Source: Kribbella rubisoli (GTDB taxonomy: Bacteria > Actinomycetota > Actinomycetes > Propionibacteriales > Kribbellaceae). Taken from it: DNA of 64,000 nt. Position numbers and translations under genes: made by a program. The stretch lies in NCBI RefSeq assembly GCF_004217145.1, contig NZ_SHKR01000016.1, positions 186,001 to 250,000 of the forward strand, read 5' to 3'. Each line of letters begins with the position of its first letter. The first letter of the stretch is position 1. The notes under the pieces are model-generated. The model was not told the origin of the DNA. It was given only the letters and a program-made list of their open reading frames with translations, and did not search any database. This document shows positions 60,826 through 64,000 of the stretch, in pieces.

Positions 60826-62488
60826 TGTGCGTTAGCCCACGTCGGCCGAGCAGGAGTACGGCGAGGGCCGCGGCCAGGAACGCGCACACGGCAGCACCGG
60901 CAAAGATCGCGTGAACTTGTGAAACTGCGGCGTCGCGGAGCGCGTCGACGAACGGGCGGCAGTTGCCGGGGGAGGACGGGCACAGCTCGTTCGGCGATTT
61001 GATGCCGTCGGCAATGGCGTAGTACCGGCGGAGACCGATCGCTGTCAGCGCGGAGACGCCGACAAGCATGCCGACCATGCGCGCGACAACCACGAGCGCG
61101 CTCACCAGGCCGTGCGTGTCGGCGGGCGTCGCCCCGAGCATTGCCGTGTTCAGAGGCGACAGGGCCAGACCGAACCCGTAACCGCAGACGAGCAGTACGA
61201 CGGTCGCCGGCCAGTGATCGAGCGCCGTACGACTCCAGAACGCCATGACCACGAACATCGCACCGGACAAGCCGAGCCCTGCCCCCGCGATCAGTCCGAG
61301 CCCGTAGCGCCGGGTGAGCCACCCACCAGCAACAGCTCCGACCGGCAGCGCGATCAGGAACCGCACCAGCACCAGCGCGGCCGCCAACTGCCCGCCGCCT
61401 TGGGTGGTGCGAGCAAACACCGGTACGTCGACCAGCGCCGCGATCAGTGCACAACCGATCAGAAAGCTGACCACTAACGAGCCCCAGGCCGGACCTGCAC
61501 CCAGCAGACCACGAGGGACGATGGCTGCCGCCGTACGACGCTGCCACAGCGCGAACGCCACCGCGAAGACAGCGGCCGCGACGAGCAGCCACGGACCGGC
61601 CGGTGACATCAGTTCACGCTCGGGGTCGGCAGTAGCGAACGCCAGCACCACGCCGGCCAGTGCAAGTGCGAGCAGCAGCGCGCCGACGAGGTCAACCTGC
61701 GACAAGACTCCTGCTGTGCGGCCGCGCCCACGCCACAGCACCAGGCCGAGCCAGATCAACGCGAGGACCAGCGTGGCGACACCGATCGGCGTGAGCAGCC
61801 GGGAGGTTCCGATGAAGGGCACGAAAGGCAGCCCGAGCGTCACCCCGGACGCGAGTCGCTCGGGCGCCGTCAGCGTGAGCCCAAGCGCGACACAGGCAAG
61901 TAGGCCGACAACACCGGAGACCGGTGGCCATCGACGACCTCGGAGGAGCAGCGCGAGCACGACTGCGACGGTGAGATTGAGCCAGAAGATGTACCGCCAA
62001 TCGGCCACCGCGAGTACGGCGGCACCCAGCAGCGGACCGAGAACCGACCCAAGCTCCTGCACAGCCCCCACCACACCAAGCGGCAGACCGCGCCGATCGG
62101 CCGGCCACAGATCAGCCACCAGCGCGAGCGTCGCCGGAACGAGCCCACCGCCGCCAACCCCCTGAAGAAACCGACCGGTTACCACCAGCGGCAGGTCATA
62201 AGCACCAGCTGTGATCAGCGACCCGACCGCGAACAGCAGCAGCGCCCCGACGAGCACCGGCGTCCGCCCGACCACGTCCGCGATCCGCCCGATCAACGGC
62301 AGTACGGCGATGTACCCGAGCAGGAAGCCCGAGATGATCGGCGCCGCCCGCTGCAACTCGTCCGCGGACAGCCCGACGCCGGCCATCATGTCCGGCAGCG
62401 CCAGTACGACGACGTACGTGTCCGCCGCCGCGAAGGCCACCGCGATGGACGCCAGCGTCAGTCGCGTCCTCGCCGAGCTGTCGCTCAC
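60821..62488 (-). CDS. MFS transporter, DHA2/P55-like (14 helices)
   Basis: 555 aa. Motif A-type loop GRIADVVGRTPVL and the VGGGGLVPATLALVADLWPADRRG region, with 14 predicted helices as in DHA2 exporters. GTG start overlaps the lprG stop (GTGA), the same arrangement as mycobacterial lprG-Rv1410c (P55), which exports triacylglycerol and affects the cell envelope and drug tolerance. Confidence 0.88.
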   Translation of the reverse strand: MSDSSARTRLTLASIAVAFAAADTYVVVLALPDMMAGVGLSADELQRAAPIISGFLLGYIAVLPLIGRIADVVGRTPVLVGALLLFAVGSLITAGAYDLPLVVTGRFLQGVGGGGLVPATLALVADLWPADRRGLPLGVVGAVQELGSVLGPLLGAAVLAVADWRYIFWLNLTVAVVLALLLRGRRWPPVSGVVGLLACVALGLTLTAPERLASGVTLGLPFVPFIGTSRLLTPIGVATLVLALIWLGLVLWRGRGRTAGVLSQVDLVGALLLALALAGVVLAFATADPERELMSPAGPWLLVAAAVFAVAFALWQRRTAAAIVPRGLLGAGPAWGSLVVSFLIGCALIAALVDVPVFARTTQGGGQLAAALVLVRFLIALPVGAVAGGWLTRRYGLGLIAGAGLGLSGAMFVVMAFWSRTALDHWPATVVLLVCGYGFGLALSPLNTAMLGATPADTHGLVSALVVVARMVGMLVGVSALTAIGLRRYYAIADGIKSPNELCPSSPGNCRPFVDALRDAAVSQVHAIFAGAAVCAFLAAALAVLLLGRRGLTHT

Positions 62489-63189
62489 GGCTTGGTGATC
62501 TCTACCTTCTCGCCGTACTTGTCGAGGGTGACGTCGTAGCTGCTGGTGGCGCCGGAGTAGAACGGGCCGGTGATGGTGGCCGAGACGAGTTGCTTGGCGT
62601 CCTTGTCGATCTTGAACGTGCTCGGGAAGTCCTGGTCCGCGGGCGCCTTCGGGAAGATGCCTTGCAGGTCCTTGCCCTGGACGGAGCCGGTGACCTCGGT
62701 CAGCACCTTCGCGCCCTCGCGGGTCTCGCCCTTGATCTTCGGGTCCTTCATCGTCGGCAGGACCGCGGTCAGGCCCTTCGCCGGGTCCAGCAGGATCGCC
62801 GGGTCAGGAGCGCCGAGCGAGGCCAGCTGGGACGGCGGAAGCTCGATGTAGCTGGGGGTGAACGACAGCTTCGCGTACACCTTGCTGCCGACCGCGACCA
62901 CCTGGGCGTCGATCGGCGCACCGGCCGACCGCACCGTCAGCTTGCCCTTGAACGCGGGGGCGTGGGTCGCGACACCGTCGCCACTGGCCAGCGTCTGCGC
63001 GTTGTCCGGCAGGTCGCGGCCGGTGAGCACGATGTGCACGCTGGCCGCGTCGTCGATCGTCTTCTTGACGTCGGTGAGCAGCGCGACCGCGTCTCCGTTG
63101 GACTGCCCACCCCCGCCGGTGTCCTTCTTGTCGCTGCATCCGGCCAGCGCAAGTACCACGACCGCGCCGAGCGCGAGCAGTCTCTTCAC
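62485..63189 (-). CDS. lprG: LppX/LprAFG-family lipoprotein (LprG-like)
   Basis: 234 aa. Lipobox LALAGC (Cys18), then a beta-half-barrel domain: TIDDAASVHIVLTG, VYAKLSFTPSY, GSVQGKDLQGIFP, and the ending SYDVTLDKYGEKVEITKP. LprG binds triacylated lipids in a hydrophobic pocket. GTG start; CAGGCT (63202-63197) ends 7 nt before it, partly within the parC stop. Operon with the P55-type transporter. Confidence 0.9.
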   Translation of the reverse strand: MKRLLALGAVVVLALAGCSDKKDTGGGGQSNGDAVALLTDVKKTIDDAASVHIVLTGRDLPDNAQTLASGDGVATHAPAFKGKLTVRSAGAPIDAQVVAVGSKVYAKLSFTPSYIELPPSQLASLGAPDPAILLDPAKGLTAVLPTMKDPKIKGETREGAKVLTEVTGSVQGKDLQGIFPKAPADQDFPSTFKIDKDAKQLVSATITGPFYSGATSSYDVTLDKYGEKVEITKP

Positions 63190-63194
63190 GAAGG

Positions 63195-64000
63195 TCAGCC
63201 TGCCAGATCAGCAGCGCACGCAGCGATCGGCTGCGCGACCGGCACGCCGGAACCGTCCCGGCGCGGGTCGATCGGCGGCAGATCCACCGGTGCGCCACTG
63301 CTCGCACTGGCCTTCACCGGCGCCGCACCGATGAAGCCGAGCAGCAGCCCGTCCTCACCCTTGAGCAACCGCTGGCAGCGCACACCGCCGGTCCCACGGC
63401 CCTTGCCCGGGTACTCGCTGAACGGCGTGACCTTCACCGCGCCGACCTCCGTCCCTGGCAGCGCCGACGACGAGCCCGCGATCGTGACGACCTGCGCCTC
63501 CCGGCCTGCGTCGATCGCGCCGAAGAACACGACCTTCGCCTTCGCGGCCAATCGGACACCGGCCATACCGCCCGCGGTCCGTCCCTGCGGCCGTACTGCG
63601 GACGCCGGGAAGTGCAGCAGTTGCGCGTCGGAGGTGATGAAGCACAGCTCCTCGTCGCCCGTGGTCAGCTCGACCGCGCCGATGACCTCGTCGCCGTCCT
63701 TGAGCCCGACGATCTCCCACGAGTCGCGGTTGCTCAGGTGGTCCGGCACGACCCGCTTCACCACGCCGCCCGTCGTACCGAGAGCGACACCGACCGACTC
63801 CGGGTCCATCGTGGTCAGCGCGAGCGCCTTCTCACCCGGCTCCAGCGACACGAACTCGGCGATCGGCGCGCCGCCCTGCAGGTTCGGTGCTGCGGCGGTC
63901 GTCGGTACGGCGGGAAGGTCGAGCGACTCGAGCCGGATCAGCCGGCCGGCGCTCGTGATCAGGCCGTACTGCCCACGGGCCGTGCTCTTGATCGCGGAGA
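63195..64000 (-). CDS. parC: DNA topoisomerase IV/gyrase subunit A, C-terminal part (runs off right edge)
   Basis: Minus-strand frame open to 64000, 268 codons seen. Repeated beta-pinwheel blades of the GyrA/ParC C-terminal domain: QYGLITSAGRLIRL, LALTTMDPESVGVALGTTGGVVKR, EELCFITSDAQLLHF, GKGRGTGGVRCQRLL. The N-terminal catalytic Tyr lies outside. No GyrA box is visible. With a parE of the ALGTAKLAR type at 37740, ParC is the likelier name; the pair decatenates replicated chromosomes. Confidence 0.88.
   Translation of the reverse strand, partial: SAIKSTARGQYGLITSAGRLIRLESLDLPAVPTTAAAPNLQGGAPIAEFVSLEPGEKALALTTMDPESVGVALGTTGGVVKRVVPDHLSNRDSWEIVGLKDGDEVIGAVELTTGDEELCFITSDAQLLHFPASAVRPQGRTAGGMAGVRLAAKAKVVFFGAIDAGREAQVVTIAGSSSALPGTEVGAVKVTPFSEYPGKGRGTGGVRCQRLLKGEDGLLLGFIGAAPVKASASSGAPVDLPPIDPRRDGSGVPVAQPIAACAADLAG

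Overview
The window is about 70% GC, gene-dense chromosomal DNA from an actinobacterium. Support comes from the lysine/alanine-rich N-terminal extension of the principal sigma factor, an hrdB - parE - parC gene order like that of Streptomyces, an lprG/P55-type pair, GTG and TTG starts, and many start codons preceded by a TANNNT-type -10 box only 6-7 nt away (leaderless transcripts). The mix of carbohydrate loci and gene families suggests Kribbella or a near relative (Propionibacteriales); that genus call is inference. I see no rRNA, tRNA, CRISPR array, integrase or transposase, so this looks like ordinary core and niche-adaptation chromosome rather than an island.

Layout. 0-3.4 kb: start of a DyP-type peroxidase, a CPBP protease, a HAD hydrolase and a SigB/HrdD-like group 2 sigma factor. 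3.4-6.5 kb: oligopeptidase B and exonuclease III, separated by a 169-bp nested palindrome. 6.5-11.6 kb: a TetR regulator with two matching operators, divergent from a tightly coupled five-gene operon (SDR, saccharopine-reductase-like, epoxide-hydrolase-like, YccF, metallo-hydrolase). 11.6-18.9 kb: housekeeping and stress genes (hemerythrin-like, DDAH, TPR/zinc protein, Pol IV, a GCS2 ligase, a universal stress protein, a DNA glycosylase). 19.2-21.5 kb: hrdB, a small DUF6412-like protein and a short YidC paralogue. 21.6-24.6 kb: a ROK regulator with a sugar isomerase and a dehydrogenase. 24.7-29.4 kb: APH-like kinase, methyltransferases, PPK2 and a rifampicin monooxygenase (rox).

29.4-32.2 kb holds a histidine kinase, its OmpR-type regulator and a secreted DUF5666-like protein. 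The regulator promoter and the sigma-factor promoter at 3.2 kb carry similar 11-bp-period direct repeats at the same distance from a -10 box, which suggests a regulatory circuit. 32.4-37.3 kb: a DUF456 membrane protein, a glycogen-debranching-type enzyme, a MocR/LysE divergent pair and a DUF7455 zinc protein. 37.7-43.2 kb: parE, an ECF sigma factor, hydrolases and an acetyltransferase. 43.2-57.8 kb is a secreted-enzyme and sugar-uptake region: an X-Pro peptidase, an intracellular glycosidase, a LacI regulator with palindromic operators, a multimodular GH10 xylanase, an ABC sugar importer, a Gfo/Idh/MocA dehydrogenase, and a secreted peptidase-C15-like protein whose catalytic Cys appears to be Ser. 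58-64 kb: two beta-carbonic anhydrases, a sucrase/ferredoxin-like protein, an lprG-P55 lipid-export pair and the C-terminal part of a topoisomerase IV/gyrase A subunit, which runs off the window and probably partners parE.
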